This document shows, in pieces, positions 16,589-26,000 of a stretch of 58,078 nt of DNA; within the stretch, counting starts at the first letter, position 1; each line of letters starts with the position of its first letter. Source of the DNA: Lachnoclostridium sp. UBA3262 (GTDB lineage Bacteria; Bacillota; Clostridia; Lachnospirales; Lachnospiraceae); the NCBI GenBank assembly GCA_002362575.1, contig DEUM01000022.1:1-58078 (forward strand), in the 5' to 3' direction. Position numbers and translations under genes: made by a program. A model generated the notes under the pieces. It was not told where the DNA came from. It saw only the letters and a list, made by a program, of their open reading frames with translations, and searched no databases.

Positions 16589-17107
16589 TTAAAGCAATTT
16601 CAACTCTGAAAAATCAATCTCAACCGGTGTATCCCTGCCAAACATATCGATGACAATAACTGCCATCTGTTTTGCCGGGTGCACTTCCTGAACAACTCCA
16701 TTTGTATCCTGCCATACTCCCTCTGTGACAATAACTTTGTCGCCAATGGAAAATGGTGATTCTTCGGCTTCTGCCAAAAATCCCATATTCGTAATTTCCT
16801 CCTCTGTCAGAGGAACCGGTTTGGAACCCGGACCAACGAACCCCGTCACGCCACGCGTGTTTCGCACAACATACCATGTCTGTTCATTCATAATCATATT
16901 GATAAGAACATACGCCGGAAACATTTTCTTCTGAACCTGTTTCTTCTCTCCGTTCTTTTCCTCCACAACTGTCTGCAGCGGAATCATAACTTCCATTATC
17001 TGCTCCTGAAGATTGCGGTTTTCGATTGTTTTCTCAATATCTGCTTTTACCTTATTCTCATAACCGGAATAAGTATGAACTACATACCATTTTGCTTCTT
17101 CTGCCAT
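16589..17107 (-). CDS. nusG: transcription termination/antitermination protein NusG
   Basis: Elongation factor that binds RNA polymerase and links it to the ribosome or Rho. Its 172 residues have the NGN domain (about 5-105, with KWYVVHTYSGYENKV and the RNTRGVTGFVGPGSKP segment) and a C-terminal KOW domain (about 118-172, with DKVIVTEGVWQDTNGVVQEV). It begins 10 bases after secE ends and is followed by rplK. Confidence 0.98.
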   Translation of the reverse strand: MAEEAKWYVVHTYSGYENKVKADIEKTIENRNLQEQIMEVMIPLQTVVEEKNGEKKQVQKKMFPAYVLINMIMNEQTWYVVRNTRGVTGFVGPGSKPVPLTEEEITNMGFLAEAEESPFSIGDKVIVTEGVWQDTNGVVQEVHPAKQMAVIVIDMFGRDTPVEIDFSELKLL

Positions 17108-17116
17108 AGCAACCTC

Positions 17117-17317
17117 CTACGAAATGCCAAGCGCCGTTAAACCATAGCGAATTATCCAGTCAAAGCCGGCAATTACTACTCCCAGAACAACGGACACTAC
17201 AATAACCAATGCAGACTGTTTCGCAAGTTCCTCTTTTTTCGGCCATGTACATTTCTTAAATTCGCTCTTTAAGCTTTTAAAGAAGCTTGTTTTCGAAGTC
17301 TTTTCTGCTTCGCTCAT
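17117..17317 (-). CDS. secE: preprotein translocase subunit SecE
   Basis: Small essential subunit of the SecYEG channel. The ATG at 17317 (MSEAEKTSKTSFF) is favoured over a GTG three codons earlier because GGAAAGGA lies at the right distance; this gives 66 residues. It has the family's KSEFKKCTWPKKEEL motif and one C-terminal membrane helix (ALVIVVSVVLGVVIAGFDWI). Confidence 0.95.
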   Translation of the reverse strand: MSEAEKTSKTSFFKSLKSEFKKCTWPKKEELAKQSALVIVVSVVLGVVIAGFDWIIRYGLTALGIS

Positions 17318-17350
17318 GTGACACACATCCTTTCCGAAACATCACACGGA

Positions 17351-17500
17351 CTACTTAGTCTCCTTGTGTAATGTGTGTTTTTTACAAAATTTGCAATACT
17401 TCTTTGTTTCCATTCTGTCCGGATGGTTTTTCTTGTCTTTGGTCAGGTTGTAATTACGCTGTTTACACTCTGTACATTCCAAAGTAATCTTAGTACGCAT
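17351..17500 (-). CDS. rpmG: 50S ribosomal protein L33
   Basis: A 49-residue protein reading MRTKITLECTECKQRNYNLT and then KDKKNHPDRMETKKYCKFC before a short KKHTLHKETK end. The two CxxC pairs (CTEC and CKFC) mark the zinc-binding form of L33. GGAGGTG precedes the ATG. As in many Firmicutes, it opens the secE-nusG-rplK-rplA block. Confidence 0.97.
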   Translation of the reverse strand: MRTKITLECTECKQRNYNLTKDKKNHPDRMETKKYCKFCKKHTLHKETK

Positions 17501-17584
17501 TTTGTCACCTCCGTGATATTTTTTGCAATCATTTCTAAGTCAAAATTTTAGGCATAAAAAAAAGACCTAATTCATCGCTAGAAT

Positions 17585-17614
17585 ACTATAACACACACTG
17601 TCCGCTTATGTCAA
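17585..17614 (-). promoter_or_regulatory. promoter of the rpmG-secE-nusG-rplKA operon
   Basis: On the minus strand, TTGACA (17614-17609), an 18-base spacer and TATAGT (17590-17585), about 85 bases before rpmG. The gene on the other side (from 17736) diverges from here. Confidence 0.75.
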
Positions 17615-17735
17615 TGATATTTTGCAAAACGTTTGCCTTGTAACTGTAGGAAAAATCGTATAAACTAATATTATGAGCATCTGGCATAAGGTCCAGCGCC
17701 CGCAAACAAAAAATACACCGGAAGGAGGTGCCGTT

Positions 17736-18140
17736 TTGTCAGGTTCCGAAAAATTACCATTTTGCCGTGCGGATATCATTCTTATTATCCTGCTTGCGGT
17801 AATTGGCATCGTTTTGTCTGGCTACATTTTCCTTTCTCCCAAAGGGGAAGGAGAAACGCTGGAGATTCGTCAAAACGGTAAGACAATTATGACACTCCCT
17901 CTCGCCAACGATACACAAAAAACAATCACCGGCCCGAATGGCGGCAGCAATACCTTCTATATAAAGAATGGTACTATCACTATGAACAGTGCAGACTGCG
18001 GAGACAAAACGTGCATACGCACCGGGACAATATCAAAAGCAGGCGAATCCATCGTCTGCCTGCCTCATCGTCTGGTACTTACGATTACCTCCGGGGACGC
18101 AGGTGCAGAGTCCACCATTCCCGACGCAATTGTCAAATGA
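17736..18140 (+). CDS. NusG-domain-II-containing membrane-anchored protein
   Basis: I choose a TTG start at 17736 because a very strong GGAAGGAGG lies just ahead; an ATG 63 bases upstream lacks one. The 134 residues have one N-terminal membrane helix (about 13-32) and then a domain of the NusG_II family facing outward. Its conserved signature is CGDKTCIRTGTISKAGESIV followed by CLPHRL (near residues 86-112). These proteins are usually encoded beside a Gx transporter, and in some genomes near FMN-transfer or Rnf genes; the molecular role is not settled. It probably forms an operon with the next gene, 32 bases away. Confidence 0.8.
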   Translation: MSGSEKLPFCRADIILIILLAVIGIVLSGYIFLSPKGEGETLEIRQNGKTIMTLPLANDTQKTITGPNGGSNTFYIKNGTITMNSADCGDKTCIRTGTISKAGESIVCLPHRLVLTITSGDAGAESTIPDAIVK

Positions 18141-18172
18141 TAGAATCGCTTATCCACAAAAAGGAGACTTAT

Positions 18173-18691
18173 ATGAACAGCCGCACAATTCACATTGCAG
18201 AGCTAGCCGTATTCACTGCGGCAGCCTTTATATTCAGTTATATTGAAAGCCTTTTCCCTCTCCCACTTCCTTTCCCGGGAATGAAACTGGGGCTGGCTAA
18301 CCTTATTATCGTTATCGTATTATACCAGAGAGGCTTTCTGTCAGCGTTCGGCGTTTCCATGGTCCGAAACGTTCTGAATGCTTTTACCTTCGGCAGCCTG
18401 TTCAGCTTTTTTTACAGCCTTGCCGGAAGTATACTGAGTCTCTGTGCCATGTATTTCCTCAAAAAAAATAAACACCCACAGTTTTCACTAATCGGAGCAA
18501 GTGCTGTGGGTGGTATCATTCATAATATCGGGCAATTTCTTGTCGCCGTCTGCCTCGTCGGCTTCTCTGCCATTCTTAATTACTTGCCGTTTTTATACTT
18601 TGCAGGACTTATCGCCGGAGTCTTAATCGGCGTACTTGCCAACCTCTGTATGAAACGTCTGAGCTTTCTCTCCCAAACACATCAGCAGTAA
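18173..18691 (+). CDS. Gx transporter family protein (heptaprenyl diphosphate synthase component I-like)
   Basis: A 172-residue integral membrane protein with five or six hydrophobic segments. AAGGAG precedes the ATG at 18173. The segment PFPGMKLGLANLIIVIVLYQ near residues 33-52 is the hallmark of the Hpre_diP_synt_I family, now mostly viewed as a small-substrate membrane component related to ECF-type S subunits. Its partner is the NusG_II protein upstream. The substrate is not known. The end overlaps the convergent gene by 10 bases. Confidence 0.75.
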   Translation: MNSRTIHIAELAVFTAAAFIFSYIESLFPLPLPFPGMKLGLANLIIVIVLYQRGFLSAFGVSMVRNVLNAFTFGSLFSFFYSLAGSILSLCAMYFLKKNKHPQFSLIGASAVGGIIHNIGQFLVAVCLVGFSAILNYLPFLYFAGLIAGVLIGVLANLCMKRLSFLSQTHQQ

Positions 18692-19320
18692 GAGTTAAAC
18701 AGCATACCGCTGTAAATAGATGATTCATAAGCTGAACCGACTCCCCTGCGATGCAAATGTGCATAGCTGTAAATCTTTCTCTCTACATATTCCATCGGAT
18801 TCATGCTCATATGCTCGCATTTATCCTGTAACTGCTTTGCAAAATTCTTCGGAACATTCACACTGGCACCATTTTCAAAATCAGGCGCTTTCAAAAAACC
18901 GTCCTCATCAATTGTAAATCCGGACTGTATCAATTCCCCGGCATTGACATCTACCAAATTCCGCAGTTCGCCTCCCGGTCTTGACGGTCTGCCGTTTTCC
19001 TGCCCGTACTCGTCACTGCGCTTTAACAGCTTGTTAAATAAACCCGTCATATGCTGCAGCTTTTCTCCGGCATCCTCCGACCTGCTTTCCAATGTTTCCT
19101 GCGCCGCCTCGCCCAACTCCATAGACATCTCTTTGACGTTCAGTGCGTATGCCTGCGTGTCATCAGACAGCTTTACCATAACAAGCGGATTGGCATTGTT
19201 TAAGCTGACAATGCTTCTATATTTATTTTTCAGTTCACGTTTATTGTGAACATTCGTCTTAGGTGATACCTTTGGTAAATACCCACCTAAATATAAATTA
19301 TATGCTGCTACCATACTCAT
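18682..19320 (-). CDS. uncharacterised protein, distantly FliD-C-terminus-like
   Basis: About 212 residues with no signal peptide or membrane segment. I do not recognise a named family with confidence. The conserved-looking parts are the N-terminal YNLYLGGYLPKVSPKTNVHN, a KNKYRSIVSLNNANPLVMVK segment, a helical middle containing FNKLLKRSDEYG, and an extreme C-terminus ending GSAYESSIYSGMLFNSYC. The segment order recalls hypothetical proteins of Clostridia with similarity to flagellar-cap FliD C-termini, but no flagellar gene is nearby. The start is uncertain: GGAAGG fits the ATG at 19320 or at 19314. Confidence 0.6.
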   Translation of the reverse strand: MSMVAAYNLYLGGYLPKVSPKTNVHNKRELKNKYRSIVSLNNANPLVMVKLSDDTQAYALNVKEMSMELGEAAQETLESRSEDAGEKLQHMTGLFNKLLKRSDEYGQENGRPSRPGGELRNLVDVNAGELIQSGFTIDEDGFLKAPDFENGASVNVPKNFAKQLQDKCEHMSMNPMEYVERKIYSYAHLHRRGVGSAYESSIYSGMLFNSYC

Positions 19321-19401
19321 CACGCCTTCCATGGCAAAATAAAAACGAAACTTCCTCACTTAGATTATACCGTATTGAAGGCAAAAAATCAATAGAAATT
19401 T

Positions 19402-20103
19402 TTACCGGAGCAGCACCATTGGATTTACGGAATCTTTATTTTCTTTTACCTGATAATACAGATTGGAACCCTCCATCGAATAATATTTTGTTGGATCCGC
19501 TATCTTCCCTATTACTTGTCCTTCCGAGACATGTTCGCCCTCCTGCACGGTAATTCCTTTTAGCTGTCCGTAACTTACCGTAAAATTATCACCGATAGAC
19601 ATTGTAAGAGTTCTCCCCGTCTCCTCGGAAGTTGTGATGCTCTTTACGATACCGTCTGCACTTGCCTTCACTTCTTCTCCCACCTTTGCTGATATAATCA
19701 GCGCCGGATTCGTGCGATACTGTGCTAACGTCTTAAAGTATACTACCTTGTCTGCGCTGTACTCCATCAGCACATCCCCCTCTACCGGCCAGAGAAGTCC
19801 TGTCTCCTGATCGAAATGAAGGTTGTTTTTCGCTGGTTTTGTATCTGTCTTAACCGCCTTTTTCGTCGGCTTCGGCGTCTTCTCTTTTTTCTTAACTTCC
19901 GATTTTGCCTTATTTGTCGACGCCTCCTCGGTCTTTGGTTCCGCTGTCTGTACCGGTTCGGGACTTTCTTCAGCCACAATTGGCTTATCTCCTTCCCCGC
20001 CTCCGGTACCGTCAAATAAGTTTACACAAATTACAGCAAAAGCCGCCAGCGCCGCTACACCGCAGAGCAACGATATATAAAATCCTTTTTCTTTGTAAAA
20101 CAT
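19402..20103 (-). CDS. SpoIIQ-like LytM/M23-fold protein, catalytically degenerate
   Basis: 233 residues starting at 20103 (GAGGTGATAG ahead of the ATG): an N-terminal membrane helix (about 8-30), a long Lys/Glu/Pro/Thr linker and a C-terminal LytM fold (about 100-233). SpoIIQ bridges the forespore and mother-cell membranes by pairing with SpoIIIAH during sporulation, and the segment VVYFKTLAQYRTNPALIISA fits it. All zinc-ligand positions of M23 enzymes are replaced: HxxxD reads NPALI, the HxH region reads SYGQL, and the last His reads LYYQV. It should therefore be structural, not a peptidase. Confidence 0.75.
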   Translation of the reverse strand: MFYKEKGFYISLLCGVAALAAFAVICVNLFDGTGGGEGDKPIVAEESPEPVQTAEPKTEEASTNKAKSEVKKKEKTPKPTKKAVKTDTKPAKNNLHFDQETGLLWPVEGDVLMEYSADKVVYFKTLAQYRTNPALIISAKVGEEVKASADGIVKSITTSEETGRTLTMSIGDNFTVSYGQLKGITVQEGEHVSEGQVIGKIADPTKYYSMEGSNLYYQVKENKDSVNPMVLLR

Positions 20104-20181
20104 ACTATCACCTCGTTTATCTTTTGGTGATAGTATTGCCGTATCAGCGGAATTTATTCTATTGAAAAGTTTGTAAAATAG

Positions 20182-20210
20182 TTGCAAATATATTTTAGAT
20201 GTGTTATATT
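20182..20210 (+). promoter_or_regulatory. promoter of the candidate antitoxin RNA
   Basis: TTGCAA (20182-20187), a 17-base spacer, TATATT (20205-20210); an overlapping TATAAT ends at 20215. Transcription would start about 10 bases later, at the GGGGAAATCATAG that begins the left inverted repeat. Confidence 0.55.
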
Positions 20211-20216
20211 ATAATC

Positions 20217-20305
20217 ATAAAGGGGAAATCATAGCAGTGGCTACCCTCTTAAGTTAAAAACTACATTATGCAGCCGTCAACTAATGTGGATAGTTGGCGG
20301 CTTAT
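20217..20305 (+). ncRNA. candidate antisense (antitoxin) RNA of the small toxin locus
   Basis: Inferred short plus-strand RNA from the promoter at 20182-20210 to a strong hairpin (AGCCGTCAACTA / TAGTTGGCGGCT, 20272-20302) followed by TATCTTTT. Its 3-prime part is complementary to the end of the toxin reading frame and the toxin terminator. Its 5-prime end has nearly the same sequence as the toxin mRNA 5-prime end, because of the inverted repeat. No expression evidence is available here. Confidence 0.5.
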
Positions 20306-20506
20306 CTTTTCTGTCCCTGAGAATTTGATAAATCAAATTTACAAGGGCAACCACAAAAGTACAAAACTGAAACATTTCAGAATATGTAACCATTGTATCA
20401 CCCTCCTTTCTCTCGTCTGGAGGGTGAGCCTGATGGTGCCAGATTGACACCGCCAAGCTAAGCCCCTCCGAAAGGGAGGGTAGCCGCCTGAACTCTATGA
20501 TTTCCC
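20223..20506. repeat. inverted repeat bounding the toxin locus
   Basis: Left arm: GGGAAATCATAG (20223-20234) then GGCTACCCTC (20239-20248). Right arm, as reverse complement: the same two blocks at 20495-20506 and 20476-20485, with a slightly longer spacer. Twenty-two of 22 block bases match. The small toxin gene lies between the arms. Confidence 0.9.
20277..20393 (-). CDS. small Hol_Tox-like membrane toxin
   Basis: A 38-residue protein: MVTYSEMFQFCTFVVALVNL then IYQILRDRKDKPPTIHIS. One membrane helix (about residues 8-24) is followed by a charged tail, the layout of putative holin-like toxins (Hol_Tox) of type I toxin-antitoxin loci. A strong GGAGGGTGATACA precedes the ATG. The mRNA has a leader of about 110 bases containing a GGAGGG/CCCTCC hairpin that could hide the ribosome binding site. 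Its stop codon lies inside the terminator hairpin. The function is inferred from size, topology and locus layout. Confidence 0.7.
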   Translation of the reverse strand: MVTYSEMFQFCTFVVALVNLIYQILRDRKDKPPTIHIS

Positions 20507-20514
20507 ATAGTTAT

Positions 20515-20543
20515 ACTATAACATAATGCCCGTACATGTGCAA
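20515..20543 (-). promoter_or_regulatory. promoter of the small toxin mRNA
   Basis: On the minus strand, TTGCAC (20543-20538), a 17-base spacer and TATAGT (20520-20515). Transcription would start at the right inverted repeat, at the same relative position as in the opposite promoter. Confidence 0.7.
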
Positions 20544-20585
20544 TAGTATATTTTATTTATTTTATTCCGTTACACTTTTTACTTT

Positions 20586-23048
20586 TTATAACGTCACCTT
20601 ATCCAAATGCCAGATATCTCTTACATACTCCTCAATCGTACGGTCAGAGGAGAATTTACCGCACTTGGCAACCTGAAGCATTGCCATCTTCGCCCAGCGT
20701 TCTTCATCGCGGTAGGCTTCCTCCACCTTTTTCTGTGCTGCTTCGTAGGAACGGAAATCCTTTAAAATGAAATACTGGTCTGCACGCTCGCCGCCGTTTG
20801 ACTCCAGCAGGGAGTTATAAATCTCGCGGAACAAATCCAGATTTTCATGGGAGTAAGTTCCATCAATCAACTGTGTCAGCACAGCACGGATATCGGAATC
20901 CATGTTGTAAATCTCTTTCGGATTATATTGTCCATTTTGCTCAAAATCGATAACTTCCTGAGAGGATAAACCAAAGATAAACGCATTTTCCTCTCCGACT
21001 TCCTCGACAATCTCGACATTTGCACCGTCCATCGTTCCCAGTGTAGGAGCACCATTTAACATGAATTTCATATTGCCGGTTCCGGAAGCCTCTTTGCTTG
21101 CTGTAGAAATCTGCTCGGAAACATCGGCTGCCGCAAAAATCATTTCAGCATTGGAAACACGGTAGTTTTCAATAAATACCACCTTGATTTTTCCCTGAAT
21201 CGAAGCATCGTTATTTACCACATCTGCCACACTGTTAATCAGCTTAATAATCGCTTTCGCACGACGGTATCCGGCGGAAGCCTTCGCTCCAAAAATAAAG
21301 GTTCTAGGGTACATATCCATATCCGGATTCTTCTTTAACTCATTATACAGGTGCATAACATGCAGAATATTTAACAGCTGGCGTTTGTATTCATGCAGAC
21401 GTTTTACCTGCACATCGAAAATGGAACGCGGATCTACATCCACATCATTATGTTCTTTAATATATTTTGCCAGACGTACCTTATTCTGATACTTAATATT
21501 CATGAACTCCTGCTGGCACTTTTTGTCATTTACATAGACGGATAACTTATTTAGATTAGATAAATCGGTAATCCACTCGTCTCCGATTTTCTCAGTTACC
21601 CAGTTTGCCAGCTTTGGATTTCCGTGGAGCAGGAAACGGCGCTGTGTAATACCGTTCGTTTTGTTATTAAATTTCTCCGGCATCATTTCATAGAAATCTT
21701 TTAATTCCTGATTTTTCAAAATTTCTGTATGCAGCCTTGCCACACCGTTTACAGAGAATCCTGCTACAATGGCAAGATGAGCCATCTTAACCTGACCATC
21801 ATAGATAATCGCCATCTTCTTGACCTTTTCAAAATTGTTCGGATATTTTTCCTGTATTTTCTCCTGAAAACGGCGGTTAATCTCCTCTATAATCTGATAA
21901 ATTCTAGGAAGCAGACGCGAGAAAAGTTCAAGCGGCCATTTTTCAAGCGCCTCCGACATTATCGTATGGTTTGTATAAGCACATGTTCTCGTCGTAATGT
22001 CCCATGCATCTTCCCACTCCAGTCCATATTCATCTAAAAGCAGACGCATGAGTTCCGGGATAGTTACCGTTGGATGCGTATCATTTAACTGAAAACATAC
22101 TTTATCCGGCAATCCATGAATGTCAGAATGTTTCTCCATATATTTCTGAACTGCACGCTGTACACTTGCTGACACAAAGAAATACTGCTGTTTCAGCCGC
22201 AGCTCCTTTCCTGAATTATGATTATCATTCGGGTAAAGGACCTCACATATTGTCCTTGCCAGGTTCTGCTGTTCCACCGCCTTCTGGTAATCTCCCTTAT
22301 CGAAGGAATCCAAATTGAAATTGTCGATTGCTTCTGCGTCCCATATGCGGAGTGTGTTAACAATGCGGTTGCCATAGCCAACTACCGGCAAATCATATGG
22401 AACTGCCATAACAGACTGATAGTCCTCCTGAACAAATTTGTCCCGACCTGTTTTTTCATCTTTGCGGACAGCCACATACCCGCCAAAGCGAACCTCTACT
22501 GCATATTCCGGACGTTTCATCTCGAACGGATTTCCTTCCTTCAACCAATCGTCCGGTGCCTCAACCTGAAAGCCGTTCTCAATCTTCTGCATAAACATAC
22601 CATAACGGTAACGGATTCCGCAGCCATAGGCCGGATATCCAAGTGTAGACAAGGAGTCTAAAAAGCAGGCAGCAAGCCGTCCCAGACCACCATTTCCAAG
22701 TGCTGCATCCGGTTCCTCATCCTCCAGAGCATCCAAATTTACACCCAGTTCCTCCAGAACCTCACGGACAATCTTATCCTGCTTTAAGTTTATAATTATG
22801 TTTCCCATGGCACGCCCCATAAGGAATTCCATCGACAGATAATAAACGGTCTTTACATCCTGCTTCTCATACTGCTTATGCGTCTCCATCCAATCATCTA
22901 CAACAATATCTTTGATGGCATATGCTACTGCCTGAAATAACTGCTGGGAGCTGGCCTCCTCTACCGATTTACGGAATAAAAGCTTCATGTAGTTTTCAAT
23001 ATTCTTTTTTAATTCCTTCTTTTTTTCCTTATCACTTACAAATGTCAT
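20586..23048 (-). CDS. glgP: glycogen/alpha-glucan phosphorylase
   Basis: Cytoplasmic enzyme that splits glucose-1-phosphate from glycogen or maltodextrins, using pyridoxal phosphate. At 820 residues it is full length. Hallmarks are EPDAALGNGGLGRLAACFLD (near 108), GYGIRYRYGMF-like CGIRYRYGMF, the glucan-binding VHRLHEY-like VKRLHEYKRQLLN, and the cofactor-lysine motif EASGTGNMKFMLNGAPTLGT (near 660). GAGGTTAATT precedes the ATG. It begins 50 bases after ileS with no terminator between, so it may be read partly from the ileS T-box promoter. No other glycogen gene is in the window. Confidence 0.97.
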   Translation of the reverse strand: MTFVSDKEKKKELKKNIENYMKLLFRKSVEEASSQQLFQAVAYAIKDIVVDDWMETHKQYEKQDVKTVYYLSMEFLMGRAMGNIIINLKQDKIVREVLEELGVNLDALEDEEPDAALGNGGLGRLAACFLDSLSTLGYPAYGCGIRYRYGMFMQKIENGFQVEAPDDWLKEGNPFEMKRPEYAVEVRFGGYVAVRKDEKTGRDKFVQEDYQSVMAVPYDLPVVGYGNRIVNTLRIWDAEAIDNFNLDSFDKGDYQKAVEQQNLARTICEVLYPNDNHNSGKELRLKQQYFFVSASVQRAVQKYMEKHSDIHGLPDKVCFQLNDTHPTVTIPELMRLLLDEYGLEWEDAWDITTRTCAYTNHTIMSEALEKWPLELFSRLLPRIYQIIEEINRRFQEKIQEKYPNNFEKVKKMAIIYDGQVKMAHLAIVAGFSVNGVARLHTEILKNQELKDFYEMMPEKFNNKTNGITQRRFLLHGNPKLANWVTEKIGDEWITDLSNLNKLSVYVNDKKCQQEFMNIKYQNKVRLAKYIKEHNDVDVDPRSIFDVQVKRLHEYKRQLLNILHVMHLYNELKKNPDMDMYPRTFIFGAKASAGYRRAKAIIKLINSVADVVNNDASIQGKIKVVFIENYRVSNAEMIFAAADVSEQISTASKEASGTGNMKFMLNGAPTLGTMDGANVEIVEEVGEENAFIFGLSSQEVIDFEQNGQYNPKEIYNMDSDIRAVLTQLIDGTYSHENLDLFREIYNSLLESNGGERADQYFILKDFRSYEAAQKKVEEAYRDEERWAKMAMLQVAKCGKFSSDRTIEEYVRDIWHLDKVTL

Positions 23049-23098
23049 AATTAACCTCTTTTCTTTCTATATAATTTAAGCAGACGGTTTTCTGTAAC

Positions 23099-26000
23099 CT
23101 AAACCGTTACTTTTGTTACTCCAAAAGTTACATCCTCACCATTAATATTCCACTCGGCGGTATGCCCTTTCATTTCTCCGATAAAAATGGAATCCGCCAG
23201 CACCTCAGCTTTTATCTGTTCTGCATGGTTTGTCATAATCTCACGGATTTTATCATTTCCTCCCTGATAGACACGGATTTGATCTGTCACTTCAAAGCCT
23301 GAATCCTTACGCATCGTCTGAAGCTTACTGATGATTTCTCTTACAAAGCCTTCTTCAATCAGCTCCGGCGTTAACTTCGTATCCAACACAACTGTTATAC
23401 CATGGTCAGACTCACTGACATAACCTTCCATTTGTACCGTTTCAATCAACAAATCTTCTTTTGTCAGCACTTCATCAATACCATCAACCGTTACTGTGAG
23501 TTCGCCTGTTTCATTCAACTTGTTCATGGCGGCGTTTCCGTCCAGCCCGGCAAGTACCTCCTTCAGCGCGTTAATTTTGCTTCCAAAACGCTTCCCGAGT
23601 GTACGAAGCTGTGGTTTGAAGCCATAAGAAGTAAACTCCTCGACTCCTTCTGTAAAGACCACTTCCTTTACATTCAGCTCCTCCTCAATAATTTCTTTAT
23701 AGTATCCGGTCAGCTCATCGTCTGCCTTGACATACATTTTTCCGATTGGCTGACGGTTCTTGATATTAGCAGTATTCCGGCAGGCACGTCCAAGAACGAC
23801 AACATTCAGCAGTTCTTCCATTTTTTCTTCCAGCGCCTTATCAATCCACGCCTCATTTACTGCCGGAAAATCACACAAATGAATACTTTCCGGCGCACTC
23901 TTATCAATCCCGCAGACAAGGTTCTGGTAAATGCTTTCTGTCATAAACGGAATCATCGGAGCTGCTGCCTTGCAAATCGTAACAAGCGCAGTATACAATG
24001 TCATGTATGCATTGATTTTATCCTGCTCCATACCTTTTGCCCAAAAACGGTCACGACAACGACGGACATACCAGTTACTCATGTCATCGACAAACTGCTG
24101 AAGCGCCTTTGCCGTCTCAGGAATCCGGTAATTTTCCAAATTTGTATCCACTGCCTTAACCGTGGAACTCAGCTTTGATAAAAGCCACTTATCCATAACG
24201 GATAATTTATCATATTCTAATTGGTATTTTGTGGCATCAAATCCATCAATATCCGCATACAGCACAAAGAATGCATAGGTATTCCACAGCGTCCCCATAA
24301 ATTTACGTTGTCCCTCTGTCACCGCTTTGCCATGAAAACGGTTCGGCAGCCACGGAGCGCTGTTGACATAGAAATACCAGCGGATGGCATCGGCGCCATA
24401 TTCACCGAGCGCCTCCATCGGATCTACCGCATTCCCTTTACTCTTACTCATCTTCTGCCCATTTTCGTCCTGCACATGTCCAAGCACAATGACATTCTCA
24501 TACGGTGCTTTGTTAAATAACAGCGTTGACTCCGCGAGAAGGGAATAGAACCATCCGCGCGTCTGGTCGACTGCCTCTGAGATGAACTGTGCCGGGAACT
24601 GCGCCTCAAACAATTCTTTATTTTCAAATGGATAATGGTGCTGTGCAAACGGCATTGCACCGGAATCAAACCAGCAGTCAATTACTTCCGGCACACGGTG
24701 CATTGGTTTCCCACAATGCGGACATGGAATTGTTACCTCATCGATATAAGGACGGTGAAGCTCTATCGTTTCCGCTTCCGGCTTACCACTCTTTTCAGCG
24801 AGTTCTGCACGGCTTCCAATGGATTCCATATGACCGCACTCACATTCCCAGATATTTAACGGAGTTCCCCAGTAACGGTTTCGGGAAACACCCCAGTCCT
24901 GTATATTCTCCAGCCAGTCACCAAAGCGCCCTTTTCCAATGGACTCCGGAATCCAGTTAATCGTATTATTATTCCGAATTAAATCCTCTTTAACCTCTGT
25001 CATTTTAATAAACCATGACTCTCTTGCATAGTAAATGAGCGGTGTATCACAGCGCCAGCAGAACGGATAGTCATGCTCGAATTTAGGCGCAGAGAACAGA
25101 AGGTTTTTTGCGTCCAAATCTTTCAAAATAAGTGGATCTGCGTCTTTTACGAAAACACCTGCGTAGGCAGTTTCCTCCGTCATTTCTCCCTTTTCATTTA
25201 CAAGCTGCACAAATGGCAAATCGTATTTACGTCCTACCTGTGCATCATCCTCACCAAATGCCGGCGCAATATGAACGATACCGGTACCGTCTGTCATCGT
25301 TACATAGGAGTCGCATACGATATAATGTGCTTTTTTATGCTGTTTTTCACAGATTCCGACAGCACAGTCAAAAAGCGGCTCGTATTCTTTCCGTTCTAAA
25401 TCCGTTCCCTTATAGGTTTCCAGAACTTCGTATGACTTGCCATCCTCTGACAAGTCTCCCAGCACGTTATCCAGCAGTGCCTCTGCCATATAGTAAGTAT
25501 AACCATCTGCTGCTTTTACCTTACAGTATGTTTCCTCTGGATTGACACAAAGCGCAACGTTACTTGGCAGTGTCCACGGAGTCGTCGTCCACGCCAGAAA
25601 ATAGGCGTCCTCGCCAATTACCTTGAAACGCGCTATCGCAGAGCGCTCCTTTACTGCCTTATAACCCTGTGCCACCTCGTGGGAGGAAAGCGGCGTACCA
25701 CATCGCGGACAGTACGGAACAATTTTAAATCCTTTATATAAAAGCTTTTTATCCCAGATTTGTTTGAGCGCCCACCACTCGGACTCTATAAAATCATCAT
25801 GGTAAGTTACATATGGATTATCCATATCTGCCCAGAAACCAACGGCATCCGAAAATTCTTCCCACATACCTTTATATTTCCAGACAGATTCTTTACATTT
25901 TCCAATGAACGGATCCAGACCGTATTCTTCTATCTGCTCTTTGCCATCCAGTCCGAGCAGCTTTTCTACCTCCAGCTCAACCGGAAGTCCATGGGTATCC

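Noticed and set aside
23402..24178. A 258-codon plus-strand frame opposite ileS
   Set aside because: It is antisense to a conserved synthetase, without start signals or a recognisable domain.
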